The position numbers and the translations under genes were made by a program. A stretch of DNA of 64,000 bases from the NCBI GenBank assembly GCA_963931925.1, contig OZ007581.1, forward strand, positions 16,672,450 to 16,736,449. Reading direction: 5' to 3'. This document shows positions 45,001 to 52,094 of this stretch, one piece after another. Numbering within the stretch: the stretch's first letter is position 1; every line of letters begins with the position of its first letter. Below the pieces are notes generated by a model. That model was not told the origin of the DNA and ran no database searches. It saw only the letters and a list, made by a program, of their open reading frames with translations. Source of the stretch: Onchidella celtica. Its lineage: Eukaryota; Mollusca; Gastropoda; Systellommatophora; Onchidiidae.

Positions 45001-45205
45001 GTGTAATGAATATTTTCAGGTGAGTTCATTCAAGAAAGACTTGGAGGTTGTCTTCAACATCCCGGCCAGCAGTATAAAGATCTACTGGCATAACGATTTC
45101 AGACACGAGGCTGAAATGCCCAACAGTGGAACTCTGCGGAGTTTGTATGTGAAGAACGGAAACATATTAAAGATTAGAGATGATAGAAAAACATACAATC
45201 ATTGA
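26012..45205 (+). CDS. UBL gene B: small ubiquitin-like-fold protein, introns enlarged by transposons
   Basis: Inferred exons are 26012-26051, 29044-29064, 29585-29682 (or 29585-29814) and 45020-45205, with phases 1, 1, 0 as in gene A. The product is about 114 aa, or about 158 aa with the long exon 3. It starts MENWKAFCPDPVD. Exon 2 is only 21 nt. The UBL halves read TFIKLKIWHELPSG and FKKDLEVVFNIPASS...TLRSLYVKNGNILKIRDD. Intron 1 contains a PIF/Harbinger element, and intron 3 (about 15 kb) contains a LINE split by a gypsy-type element. No stop or frameshift is seen in the exons, so the gene may still work. Length, intron load and the weak GTTTGT donor of exon 2 are reasons for doubt. Confidence 0.55.
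26308..26640 (+). CDS. C-terminal coiled-coil part of the Harbinger partner (Myb/SANT-type) protein
   Basis: About 110 residues, with a heptad-rich helix in the middle (LAVQKLQLAKINQAK, LEMDKLTVEKEKLLLE) and a final DIFEHRTP. PIF/Harbinger elements usually encode a second protein with a Myb/SANT DNA-binding domain and a C-terminal coiled coil that helps transposase enter the nucleus. Position, orientation (converging on the transposase) and the helix fit that role. The Myb/SANT part is missing, and only about 210 bp lie between the left terminal repeat and this frame, so the gene is truncated. A polyadenylation-like AATAAA follows near 26692. Confidence 0.6.
   Translation: MRCLSYRQDGSTSKSKRDNIDELAVQKLQLAKINQAKVQLEMDKLTVEKEKLLLEVEMIKEQKLLTGIKRTNAQLKQAVLYLKLRKGEREMGEDWAPANVTLDIFEHRTP
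26745..26803. repeat. ATT trinucleotide repeat
   Basis: TTATTATT units inside the Harbinger element between the two convergent frames. The Ile-rich and polar frames over it are artefacts. Confidence 0.9.
27047..28288 (-). pseudogene. Harbinger (HARBI1-like, DDE_Tnp_4) transposase, broken
   Basis: The first exon on the minus strand (28288 to 27817) carries an N-terminal helix-turn-helix-type region with LLQVLVTLRYFASSSFQDVC and DQATVSRAVTRV, then in another frame VVGCVDGSQILIQAPYE. The second exon (27600 to 27047) starts LICDADLVFIHC and continues KWPGSVHDARIL, GDSAYMLREWLF and SIIERSIGVLKRRWHCL. DDE residues are visible as D in CVDGS, D in GDSAY and E in IIERSIG. An intron of about 216 bp (27601-27816, GTACGT...TTTCAG) separates the exons and holds a CT repeat. 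One frameshift near 27930-27960 and one in-frame TAG after APYE near 27868 break it. Confidence 0.8.
27630..27775. repeat. CT and CA microsatellite in the transposase intron
   Basis: CTCTCT runs followed by CACACACGCAGACACA. It lies fully inside the predicted intron 27601-27816. Confidence 0.85.
28546..29043. other. Intron 1 of UBL gene B, conserved in A and C
   Basis: It aligns with 3410-3877 and 54785-55298 (GAGTGACCACCGAGTAAA, GCAACAGAACTCAAG). Frames are not kept. It ends in the polypyrimidine tract of the exon 2 acceptor. Confidence 0.6.
29044..29064 (+). CDS. UBL gene B exon 2, 21-nt micro-exon
   Basis: CTTTACAG precedes TTTCTCAGGAGCCAGAGTGGG, before GTTTGT. It reads V-SQEPEW and keeps the phase of the longer exon 2 in A (48 nt) and C (39 nt). 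The shortening removes a multiple of three bases. The donor is weak. Confidence 0.4.
29349..29396. repeat. TA and GA microsatellite
   Basis: ATATAT then GAGAGA units. In unit A the same place (about 9608-9622) is the right border of the LTR-like block. Confidence 0.85.
29585..29814 (+). CDS. UBL gene B exon 3 with internal 132-bp in-frame duplication
   Basis: The normal exon 29585-29682 ends GATTCT before GTAAGAGG. A second copy of its 3' part starts 132 bp later (TTCATCAAG at 29602 and again at 29734) and ends CAGTCT before GTAAGTGG at 29815. The 132 bp equal 44 codons and the frame stays open across the first donor, so skipping that donor gives an exon with two UBL halves. The second copy has no acceptor in the right phase and could not be spliced in alone. 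The second copy resembles exon 3 of A and C more than the first does. Confidence 0.55.
29950..30004. repeat. TG/TA microsatellite at the LINE insertion point
   Basis: GTGTGT followed by about 40 bp of TA repeat, ending TATATAG, which recurs at 43455-43461 as the probable LINE target duplication. Confidence 0.8.
30930..31142 (+). pseudogene. LINE endonuclease, N-terminal part
   Basis: A frame opens LLRLGAWNIRTLQDN (the Asn of motif I), then RRTALIAIELSRYNLDIAAL and SETRLPDSGQLKEL (the catalytic Glu). It is cut by the LTR element at 31143 and resumes at 40311 in the same gene. This is the start of an apurinic-endonuclease-type domain that nicks target DNA for LINE integration. Confidence 0.85.
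31143..32409 (-). repeat. Left LTR (3' LTR of the minus-strand element)
   Basis: Starts TGTTACGATTTGG and ends CCTGACA on the plus strand and is 1267 bp. It matches 39044-40310 with one difference noticed by eye. Confidence 0.95.
32410..33085 (-). other. 3' untranslated interior and polypurine tract of the LTR element
   Basis: On the minus strand the sequence next to the LTR is CTGGGGTGGGGGATA, a good polypurine tract (plus positions 32410-32424). The remaining 660 bp between it and the end of the coding frame hold no further gene; no envelope-like frame is seen. Confidence 0.75.
33086..37591 (-). CDS. Gag-pol polyprotein of the LTR retrotransposon, order gag-PR-IN-RT-RH
   Basis: A 1501-residue frame. 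Residues about 30-90 are a charged Arg/Glu/Lys coiled coil and about 95-285 a gag-like helical region. A CCHC zinc knuckle lies near 390-405 and an aspartic protease near 465. Integrase follows with its zinc-binding part near 655-695, catalytic core near 715-830 and a GPY/F-type end near 950-1000. Reverse transcriptase spans about 1095-1290 and RNase H about 1370-1495. The integrase-before-RT order is the hallmark of the Gmr1-like branch of Ty3/gypsy, otherwise typical of Ty1/copia. Gag and pol are in one frame, so no frameshift is needed between them. It looks whole. Confidence 0.93.
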   Translation of the reverse strand: MAEFLKYFESAKVLGIPEEERAAWCERQVQQDREREDRKEAREREREKEVEREKEREREREKEAREREKEAVEKEKREHELAMKKLEQQSLVTPTTASNTYAKKPKLPTFNEKLDRIDAYLHRFELHAKCVGWQQAMYSSCLSNLLTGKALEVFHSLKVEDANDYDKLKTALLKRFQHTEDGFHQRFRSCKPEPSENFSTYVNRLKHYLDRWIELANVTTGNYSQLYDLVLKDQIYTACHSDLVAHLKERAPTSSEEITSCAERYASAHPNRPLAKPSTTTPCYANVGKGAPTGHDRSRPTRRQAPNPRSQSEPPFIRQRDFPNRGNVSPRRGYQSYSFYEPRPYYRGNYPGQQYNRPQGPPRRVHFDDTHNYNRPQSLPYRGNDPNRTICFRCNRVGHIQRFCNAKMEAANACSVKSTPYETDGHSKSSSQSKSIPVMSALHELGELTFYQGRVNAIRASVLRDSGCTTIGVRQSLVRPTQFLDKDVTCITFGGSVERFRLAEVYIDTPFLTGIVTACVLPNPVADIIIGNVIGNVPQVNKFPIGNLEIWTEEESVACATTRLQSSRRADSPLSNPTIEVNITSSAFHDEQHSDPTLKHLFAKVDPTAPDTSKFLIKDDLLYRNFRNKREAIMQLVVPRSFRRDIIRLAHDTSLAGHQGKARTKSRILSQFFWPSIYADVNRFVSTCDVCQRRTPKGRASRAPLQEMPMVSRPFERVAVDIVGPLHKSDRGHRFILSVIDYATRWPEAIPLKDISADHVAEALITIFSRLGFPVEILSDRGPQFTSELFKKVLELVGIKQRLTSPYHPQSNGCCERWNATMKSMLARVSADKPSDWDRQLPAILLAYRELPNASTGFSPFELLYGRKPRGPMAILHDLFAGSDTDDNDTRSAYQYVVDLRHRILNACQLAQKSSAAHASLYKQYRDQGSRLRTLTVGDQTLVLLPETKNKLLLTWKGPFKVLKRLSRVNYLIKIRGQDKVFHINMLKQYLSDDDNRQNNRRNVIVQANAALVSVDDDDPIKIEKSIPALRSSENTSDVNINPDLSESQRQDLRDLLDEFTTVFTDLPGNTSLVQHVIRLKTDIPVFVKPYPRPLHAQETIITEVRNMFHLGVIERSTSPYNSPIVLVKKKDDTVRFCIDYRKLNEVTIYDAEPIPNQENLFAQLARATIFSKIDLSKGYWQIPLDENSKQYTAFQTPLGLMQWRYMPFGLVTAPATFARMMTILLQGMNSVLSYFDDICIYETDWSGHLAALRQVFIALRRAGLTAKPSKVFLGYNKINFLGHTIAHGGQTPDDKKITTILKLQPPRTKKEVRSLLGFLNYYRKFIPNFSSLTAPLSDLTRNNFPNKVKWTTECADTLRTVQQLFSTSPILILPDINQIFIVRTDASDKGLGAVLLQERDDTLRPCLYASRKLLDRECRYAIIERECLAIIFAVNAFSRYLLMSEFIIETDHRPLLFLKTNRAKNARLTRWSLALQEYRFLIRAIPGGDNSQADILSRLI
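37592..39043 (-). other. Leader of the LTR element with CTCTCT tracts and repeated hairpin motifs
   Basis: This 1.45-kb untranslated leader lies between the right LTR and the coding frame. 37737-37840 holds a tandem repeat of about 48 bp (CTATAAATTACAGGCAGTAT...AAACTTTAT). 37840-38260 holds CTCTCTC tracts alternating with short inverted repeats such as GCAGTG/CACTGC, GAGTGATCACTC, CAGTG/CACTG and CACGTGAA. Beside the LTR at 39043 the minus strand reads CTGGAGAGGGACCC; its TGG start suits a primer-binding site, but the tRNA is not identified. Confidence 0.6.
39044..40310 (-). repeat. Right LTR (5' LTR of the minus-strand element)
   Basis: 1267 bp, TG...CA ends, with GTGGA following at 40311-40315. 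It is the promoter-side LTR for the gag-pol frame. Confidence 0.95.
40311..40950 (+). pseudogene. LINE endonuclease, C-terminal part
   Basis: It continues the endonuclease after the LTR element: HGVGFAIKNDLV, TLISAYAPTMTNPDEAK, ILLGDFNARVGS (Asp and Asn of the catalytic site), WHLIDYVIVRKTDRK and CGTDHRLIVCKL (the catalytic Asp-His). One in-frame TGA at 40621 after SEISA probably replaces a Trp codon, and a frameshift near 40925-40940 moves the downstream part to another frame. Confidence 0.85.
41015..43319 (+). pseudogene. LINE reverse transcriptase with C-terminal zinc-finger tail
   Basis: The first frame (41015-42262) holds FNKSPGVDSIPAEVYAFGG, DASIIHLYKNKGD, GISLLSIAGKILARMLLN, SQCGFRKERGTADMIF and ITFVDLTKAFDTV. 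The second (42114-43319) continues RGCVLAPTLFSIMFSAML and CDLLFADDCALLAHDE (the catalytic FADD), then YLGSTLSS, YGAETWTVYQSHARKL and LHWAGHVVRMPDSRLPKQ. It ends in a C2H2-like finger, CHLCGRVCRAKIGLISHMRSH. The frame switch falls at a run of ten G at 42180-42189, so homopolymer slippage or a sequencing error is likely. The protein normally copies LINE RNA into DNA at the nick. The same finger-type tail is found in the LINE at 62750-63675. Confidence 0.88.
43462..45019. other. Distal intron 3 of UBL gene B
   Basis: It aligns with 9940-11816 in unit A and in part with 60018-62290 in unit C. Compared with the others it lacks the pogo-like element and neighbouring sequence (junction near 43850). 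A C-run lies at 44570-44582. No independent gene is seen. Confidence 0.6.
45020..45205 (+). CDS. UBL gene B exon 4
   Basis: Same acceptor, length and stop as exon 4 of gene A. It reads VSSFKKDLEVVFNIPASS to KTYNH. Compared with gene A, 19 of 186 bases differ, changing 9 residues, while only 4 codons differ silently. Replaced residues include E/V, H/N, N/R, G/E, E/R, C/Y, G/N, G/D and C/N, mostly on expected surface loops; the helix core and the closing LKIRD segment are kept. Confidence 0.75.
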   Translation: MSSFKKDLEVVFNIPASSIKIYWHNDFRHEAEMPNSGTLRSLYVKNGNILKIRDDRKTYNH

Positions 45206-45308
45206 TATGTTATATAATGAAAAGGTAAACTACCAGTTCATTTTTCTTATGTAGATTTTTTTAGTTGTTGCTGTTTTTGACTTGATCTGTGATAAGTCAA
45301 GTGTAAGA

Positions 45309-45314
45309 AATAAA
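45309..45314 (+). terminator. Polyadenylation signal of UBL gene B
   Basis: AATAAA, 104 bases after the stop, as in gene A. Confidence 0.55.
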
Positions 45315-45696
45315 CTACCTAATACTAAAATTAAAAATCCGATAATTGTTGTTATTGTTCTTTTTAAGTGAAATGAGTTAAATTTATTCTGTATATGTGT
45401 AAAAATATCTTTCTCTGGAACACAATGGAAGTACCACTCCTACCCCCCCCCCCCCGGCCCCCAAATGTATTGTGATCAAACCTTTCCCTCTTTCTATCAT
45501 CTAATCAGTTTTTTTCTCCCATCTGTAAAATCAAACTTCCTAAGCCTGTGTGACTTGTGCCATAGATCACCAATTTTCCTTTGAAGATTTCAATAAAACA
45601 ATACATGTACTGATGTCAAATACATGTACATTCATCCGGTATCAATGCTGAAAAGTGCTTGGAGTGAAAAGTATAATAAACCAACTGGATACCCAA

Positions 45697-46114
45697 GTCA
45701 AAAATTGGCAAAAAGAAAAGGCTGTATGTAGCAAAGCCTCGCGTAAGAAGTGATATCCAAACGATACAATGAAATAGAAACTTCAAAAAAAGCAAAGACA
45801 AAAAATGTCGATATTTTGGCAAAGGTCTTCTTCAAGAAAAAAAAAATTAAAATGAAAGAAAATAACAATACAGCACAAGGAGATATGTGACCAGTTGTGG
45901 TGTTGTGCTGTGCTGTTCTTCTCTGTTCTTTCCTTTTATTTTGATAACATATTTTTGTTGTTTTTTCTTTTCTTTTTTCCTTGAAGAAGGCTGTTGCCGA
46001 AATGTCGACATTTTCTGTCTTCGCTTTTAGTTTGCGTTTCATTGTAATGTTTGGGTATTATTTCTTACACGAGGCTTTCCAACATACGACTTTTTCTTTT
46101 GGCCAATTTTTGAC
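45697..46114. repeat. Foldback repeat: two arms of about 145 bp in inverted orientation
   Basis: The left arm 45697-45845 starts GTCAAAAATTGGCAAAAAG; the right arm 45968-46114 is its imperfect reverse complement. Shared words are AAAGCCTCGCGTAAGAA, ACGATACAATGAAA and CTTCTTCAAG, and the spacer is about 120 bp. Related sequence lies at 12483-12625 (one arm), and at 56160-56215 plus 59838-59940 (split by a LINE). The transposon type is unknown. Confidence 0.7.
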
Positions 46115-46185
46115 GGTTTTTCTTTAGTTTTTATAATAGCAGGATACCAGTCACTGCTAGGGATAAATTTGCTACTGGGTTATTA

Positions 46186-46550
46186 CCACAGACTAATAAA
46201 TTAACCAGACTGGAAACACGAGCTTCGGGCTGTGTCGTTTTTTACGGAATTTCCCGAGCGGCGGCCGTATAATCAACATTGCTGCCGCTCGGGAAATTCC
46301 GATTCTAGTTCTATCTGCAGTAGAAATTTCTTTTTATTTGTCAAGATTGGTTACATGTATTAATTTCTTGGTGCGGAACAAAACTTCCGCGTTCAGTAGG
46401 CGCGTCAAAATGGTGTCATTCAAAATTGTAGCTATGCTGAAGCGTCGGTCGTTACCGTAAACCTAATGTGGCGGATGGTTCATGATCTTTCGCTGTTTTG
46501 TGACGTCACACGATGGGATCATCCAGTCTGGTTAATTTATTAGTCTGTGG
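46186..46550. mobile_element. MITE, Tourist-like (PIF/Harbinger type), with TTA target duplication
   Basis: A 365-bp element whose ends CCACAGACTAATAAATTAAC and its exact reverse complement are terminal inverted repeats, extending on through CAGACTGG. It is flanked on both sides by TTATTA (46180-46185 and 46551-46556); TTA fits Harbinger-type target choice. A GC-rich hairpin, GGAATTTCCCGAGCGGC and its complement, lies inside at 46246-46300. There is no coding frame. Confidence 0.8.
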
Positions 46551-46704
46551 TTATTACTGTTACTAGCCTAACAGGCCAAGATACGATATCTTGCAAGTTT
46601 TCCTTAGTATCAAGCCCAGCTAGATCTAAATCCCATTAATAACGGCACTTAATAACGGGATTCGTCGCAAAGATTAATAGATCGTTTTGTTATACCACAA
46701 TTCC

Positions 46705-47002
46705 TTGCAGAATACACAGATGGGATAAAAACTGACTTTCGGTCGGCACTGTGTAAAGAGAGGCGTAGTACGTAATTTCCGGTCAAACTTTTCGATTCTG
46801 CTCGACGAAAATGCGTCTCTCGTTTATGCGGTTTAAAAAATGGTGACTAGATAATATTAAAGACTGAATTTTGTCCAAAATGGGTTTGTCCACTTAACTG
46901 ATCATCAAAAATTGAAGCAGTACATCAAGATTCATAATTTTTGGCCACTTAGTCGCAAAGTTTTAGTTACTTACGTGTTCACCCTCTTGTCCCATTGTAG
47001 CA
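46705..47002. repeat. Repeat family R1, copy 2 (without the hAT MITE)
   Basis: It matches 22965-23490 outside the MITE: GGTCGGCACTGTGT, AAAATGCGTCTCTCG, TTCACCCTCTTG. It serves as the empty-site control for the MITE insertion at 23159. Confidence 0.65.
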
Positions 47003-47081
47003 ATTAGATTGTGAATTTGCACGTAGCCTACTTCAGATCGTCCGAATCACGCCCATTTCTGTGGCCTCATATTGGTACCCG

Positions 47082-47315
47082 TATAAAAAGCTCTGTCACA
47101 GTCACTCCCATCACTGAAATCGGCGCAGTTTTGTAACTCCTAGTCGCGGTGCCGCGTGCAGTAGGAAGTTTCTTTAGAGAACATGCAGTCGGACTAAAAT
47201 TGCTTAGTCTATAAAATTGGCATACATGCTTGTGCTTGATATATAGACTAACTTGGCACTAAAGATATTTGCTGGTAATTTTTACTCTGTCATGTTTTGT
47301 CTATAACCAAATAAA
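47082..47315 (+). promoter_or_regulatory. TATA-box-like site followed by AATAAA about 220 bp later
   Basis: TATAAAAAG at 47082-47090 and AATAAA at 47310-47315 bracket a short stretch with a GC-rich hairpin-like TCGCGGTGCCGCG. It could be a small transcription unit, part of a decayed LTR, or chance. Confidence 0.2.
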
Positions 47316-48055
47316 ATTGCTGGCTTTTGTTGTTGTTTCTTTTTGGTAATATACAATGTCTAAAAATGAGTGGCACTTTTATTATTTTATGTCTTTGAAA
47401 TCCAACCGAGGAGCTGATTTAATGTTGAATGTGACAAATTTTATCGTTAACACAGATCATCGCAGGGCCTAAAGAATTCAAAAGATGTAATGTAGTGACA
47501 TAAGTGTCAGCCTTTATTGACCTTTTTTTTTATTGTAAATTTTGTACTGATGGATGTACAAGGGCAGCTTTATTGGCTGATGCGTACACATTTTTTTCCT
47601 TTAATTTTTAATTTTCTTTAAAGAATGATTAAGCCTCGATAAACTTTAAAAAAACACAACTTCAACCAACTAAAAATAATTTTTTTTTAATGCTAAAACC
47701 GTTTATGCCCATGTTTTTGTTTTTTTTTCATTATTATGTTTACTAGCCGACCAGAAGAAGATGAATTTTGTAAATACTGTGTACAGGCCCAGCTGTATAG
47801 ATATACATGTACACACAAGGGTAAAAAGTATAGTATACGTGTATTATAATAAAAGCCATTCATAACAAATTCACTGGATTTTTACACTTCTCGAATAATT
47901 TCTTTGTAATGGCACCCGATCTGAATATAATATGTATGCTCCAGTATTAACAAAACAAACAAAAATGACTTTAAACCAATCTTAGTCAAATCCGCTTTTC
48001 AACATTAAAACATTTTAAGTAATAAAAATCATGTGCTCTGTCTTTCTATTTGGGT
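47316..48055. other. Unit B-specific sequence, no gene seen
   Basis: AT-rich sequence with T- and A-runs and several ACATGTA words. It belongs to the 2.8-kb stretch (46130-48925) that unit A lacks. Confidence 0.5.
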
Positions 48056-48059
48056 TATA

Positions 48060-48397
48060 GGTTTGTAGGACTTACTCACTAAAGGGTTTATTTTGGTCAC
48101 CACACAATGGATATTGAAAAAAGACTAAGCCCGTGGTCAAGGTGAAATGTTTTCCTGTTTTACTCGTAAAATTCTCTTTTAGGCATATCATTGGCATTCT
48201 CTGCCCCTGTCTTTGAGAGAGTCTGAAAATTGTATGACTTTTAAATATCAGCTGAAGAGTCATCTTTTTACAGTCTGAATGTCCATTTTCCCCCCCTGAT
48301 TATGCCCGTGTATTGTGTGTGTGATTTATATGATATAAATGTTGTAAAGCGCTTAGAGCCTGGCTGTTAACGGGATGAAGCGCTATATAAATGCTGT

Positions 48398-48434
<37 letters not shown>

Positions 48435-48435
48435 G
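48060..48435 (+). mobile_element. 5'-truncated L2/CR1-like LINE 3' end
   Basis: A degraded plus-strand frame reads SLPLSLRESENCMTFKYQLK and then SHLFTV and a stop, the usual C-terminus of CR1/L2-type LINEs. It is followed by GTAAAGCGCTTAGAG, GAAGCGCTATATAAATGC and an ATT-repeat tail at 48401-48434. The LINE at 56216-59836 has the same GCGCTATATAAATGCAAT-ATT end, so both belong to one group. Upstream frame is lost. Confidence 0.7.
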
Positions 48436-48934
48436 TACAGTGTTTTTCTACAAATAGGCCTACCGTAGTGCACTGTATGCATAATAATAAATATACATGT
48501 ATCATGAAAAGGGACAATTGAACTCAAAATCACACAGTGAACATCATAAAACTTGTTTTCCAGTTTTGAAAACAGATAACTGATATGAAGGTATTGTTGG
48601 CTAGTCGTACCCATCCTGTATAAACTGATAAAAATCTGCAAACCATGTCCTGAAATCAATATACGTGTGAGTGGGAATTGTCCTCTTCAGAGATAACTTT
48701 AGCCTTATTGAGATTAAATTTTATCTGCCCTTGACCTGTGTATTTTTATGTATTCATGAAATGCAAGTTATGCGCGTCTGCAGCTAGGTTGAGGCATATC
48801 GAGTGGTTTCGGTCCATTTTCAGCCCTTGGTAGTTTTTCCAATTCCTACTTTCCTGTCATATTTTATCTTAATTCCCTGTCCAAAATTCTTTCAAACATA
48901 ATATACACCTGTTCATTCTATGTCAATCAATCCT

Positions 48935-51420
48935 TCGTAAAGCTAATGTCCTGGCTTCGAGCTTGATTGAAATAGCGAAACTGATTTTTAAGAAGGTCAT
49001 TCTCAGCCCAGTAAATTCTTTTTTTTTAATCCAATGGCCAAAACAGTTCAGAATTTTAGGCTTAACTTTTATCTGTGGTATATATTTCAACTGTATGCAT
49101 ACATATAATAATTATATATTTATATACAGTGGGATGAAGAAAGAGCCCATTTACCAAGGGCAGTATGGTAAACTGTTGTAATGAAACAGAAAAAAATATA
49201 TTTCTCATGTTTGTAGCCCTTGAGACAAATGACAGCCTACATGTTGTGCTAACAGTCGGGGGTTAATTTCTGAAAATGAAGGGCTAAAGTTAAATAACGT
49301 TGTTTTTTTTCTTGTTTTTTTTTATTTCAAATATCACTACTCTTAAGTCTTACAAACAAAGTTATTCAGGTTTTTGCTTCTCCTGAAAAATGTGTAAAAT
49401 CTGAGTTATGAAAGTTTACTATGCAGCCCTGGGTATTATCTATCTCAATTTGTTTTATAAATTTTGATATTGTTTTCTGTACTGGTAGAGCTATATCCAA
49501 TGAGTTTATTTCTTTTATTTGTTCGTATCTTGACACACAATTTATTTTGGGTTGAATTTTAAGAACTTGGAGTGCTTGATCTTTTTCTTTGTTCACTGAA
49601 TTTTGAAGCTCAAACAGCTTTTAAAAAATAAATCTACAAAAAGGACTTGCGTGAAAAAAAATCTAAATAAAAAGACATAAGTCACATTTTGTTTTTTGTT
49701 CACTTTTCATTTTTATTATTGCTGGCCATTGCACACATGAAATAAATACGTTCTTACATCAGTGACATCAAAACTTCAAAATACATCATGTACACTGTTT
49801 AGTACCTGTGTATTCACTTACAGAAAATTTCACAATACAAGATGCATTGGGAAACAAACAAACATAGGAATATGAGAATCCAGTAATCACATCACATACA
49901 ATACAAATGGCTGTTTCTCTATACTGATAGTCTAAAGAGAATTGTCAGATGGTAACTCTTTCTATACCATTTGTCCATATATCAATCATAATTTGGACTC
50001 CACTGGACCATACACTGGTGTACATGTATCAGCGTTGTGAGGGTCCCTCTGGTGGACCATACGTTGATGTATCAGCATTGTGAGAATCCCTGAAAAGCAG
50101 TCCTCCAATAACTTATCACTGTCTTTAAATATTGCACATGATGCACACTTCATTTAGTTAAAATATAAATGTTAATAAAAATAATGTTACGATAGAATAA
50201 CTTCAGGCCTGCCCTGCATGTTCTGATTGTGTATCTTCCACAGCAATAAGCTGTTAACCCTCTAGCGCCCTGTGTAACATATTTGAAATTGGTTACCTAG
50301 AGCCAAAATGCTCCATCTTTGATACACTTACTCTTCCAAATTTATGGTCAAGTAATATTTCCAATTATTAATACACGTATATATTTTTTTTACAATAATA
50401 GGACTATTCAAAATAAGTTCTGGAATTTGAAATTTTCGTCTGGGCACTACAGGGTTAATCATTGCATCATAACAAATTTACCACTGTGGAATGAAGTAAA
50501 TTAAATACATGTAAATCAATGGTTCATTAATAGCTAGAAGAAATGAATAATGGCCCAGAAGGATTTGTGGTATGGAAATTGTTTTAACTACGTGAACTTC
50601 CGTATTGGAATTTACACTCTGGCTGTTGCTAGGCAACCACAGTTTGATTACAAAGCAGAATTGAGAGAACAATGAGCTGTTTCCACTGTTCAACTCAGGC
50701 TTACTATGTAACATACCACAGCCCCCCCCCCCCAATACACACACAACAGCCTTCAATGAATTATCAAAGCAAGTCTAAAACATGCGACTATCTTCACACT
50801 CAAGACAGAAATTATCAACTCATAAAAATACACCAATGCAAGCTGCAATTATTTCATTATTTACCAAAACATTATCCCAGTCCACTGGATAAAGAAATAA
50901 CATGAACATCACTGACCGACATTAGAAATATTACAAATGTGATTACTGCGTGATACATGTACATAAACAGTTTACACCTTGAGATTGCACGTTCATTCAT
51001 AATACATGATTTAACATCAAATCTTTGTTTTGGTTTTAATGGATTGATTGGTGTAGAGTTGCATTTTCCTGTATATTCCTGTCATTTGAGATACACGAAG
51101 TGACTTGATCTGGTTCATTCCGCCAGCTATCTAAAGTCCAAAGTGGAATTACATCAGCAAGTTATTTGTTAACCTTCTTTTGCCCAGACACAGGTGCCTT
51201 TTTTTTTTTTTTTAAAAGGAGCATAATATGTCTGCCTTTTAATCATGGTGATATACAGTTTGTACTAAAACATTGGGTTTTATGTACTTTTTTTTTCAGT
51301 AAACTTACATTGTTGGATTATTATATTATAATAATCATATAGAAAATGTCTCTTAGGCCATGATTACATAGGACGACACGAGATAAAAAAAGTGGTAACA
51401 ATGTTTACAGTATTGGTGTA
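48935..51420. other. 3' part of unit B, paralogous to 12770-15860
   Basis: It aligns with unit A from AGCTTGATTGAAATAG onward, except for the 460-bp and 298-bp insertions found only in A. Non-coding as far as I can tell. Confidence 0.6.
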
Positions 51421-51792
51421 TTAATATTATTATCCAGGGGTGAGAAATTTGAGTCTTTTGTATCATTCTCTGATGGTAACTATAATGTAGATTTCATGTT
51501 GTTGTAACTAATTCTTTTTTCTACAAAACTGTGTTGACCTTGTGAAAAATGGAATTGTTTGGAATGCGCCCCCCACCCCTCTCTCTCTCTCACTGCTCTG
51601 TTCTCTTGCTTTGTGATCCGTACGCAAGCATGCTCATGCATAATTATTATTTAGGAATGTGTAAACCTACATTATATGCTTTTCTATGTAAACAAAAACA
51701 AGTTTCATTGCTTAGCGTTAGCAGACGATGCCTAGACTAGGTCTAGTCTGAAAACGAAAGCAGCACATCGTAAGACATTGATAGCGCCAGTA
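51421..51792. other. Spacer between units B and C, no gene seen
   Basis: Short CT-rich stretch at 51576-51592. No conserved exon. Confidence 0.45.
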
Positions 51793-52088
51793 TCACCCGC
51801 TGTGACATTTCGTTACGCGGCGAGAGGCGAGGCAATGATGGCCTTCACCAAAGCTCTCGTTTTCTGCTTGCTGTGGCCTGTACAGCGGGTGTGAGTTTAC
51901 GAGTTGGCATTCTTCATTCACACCGGTAAGATCCCAAATTTCATGATGATCTGGATTTAGTCTACCATCCATTAGGCTTTGAAAAATAAGGATGTTCATC
52001 AATGACTGATAAATCGCTTTAGTGTAGCCTACGTGCGATGAAGGAAAATTAATATATTCAGTATGTACAATGTAGAGCTAGGAGCTTT
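51793..52088 (-). other. Duplicated block at the start of unit C, possible minus-strand exon
   Basis: 51890-52085 is the counterpart of 24225-24415 and keeps MNILIFQS, NPDHHEIWDLT and VNEECQ on the minus strand. Outside about 35 residues the two frames diverge. No family is recognised. Confidence 0.35.
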
Positions 52089-52094
52089 CCTGGC

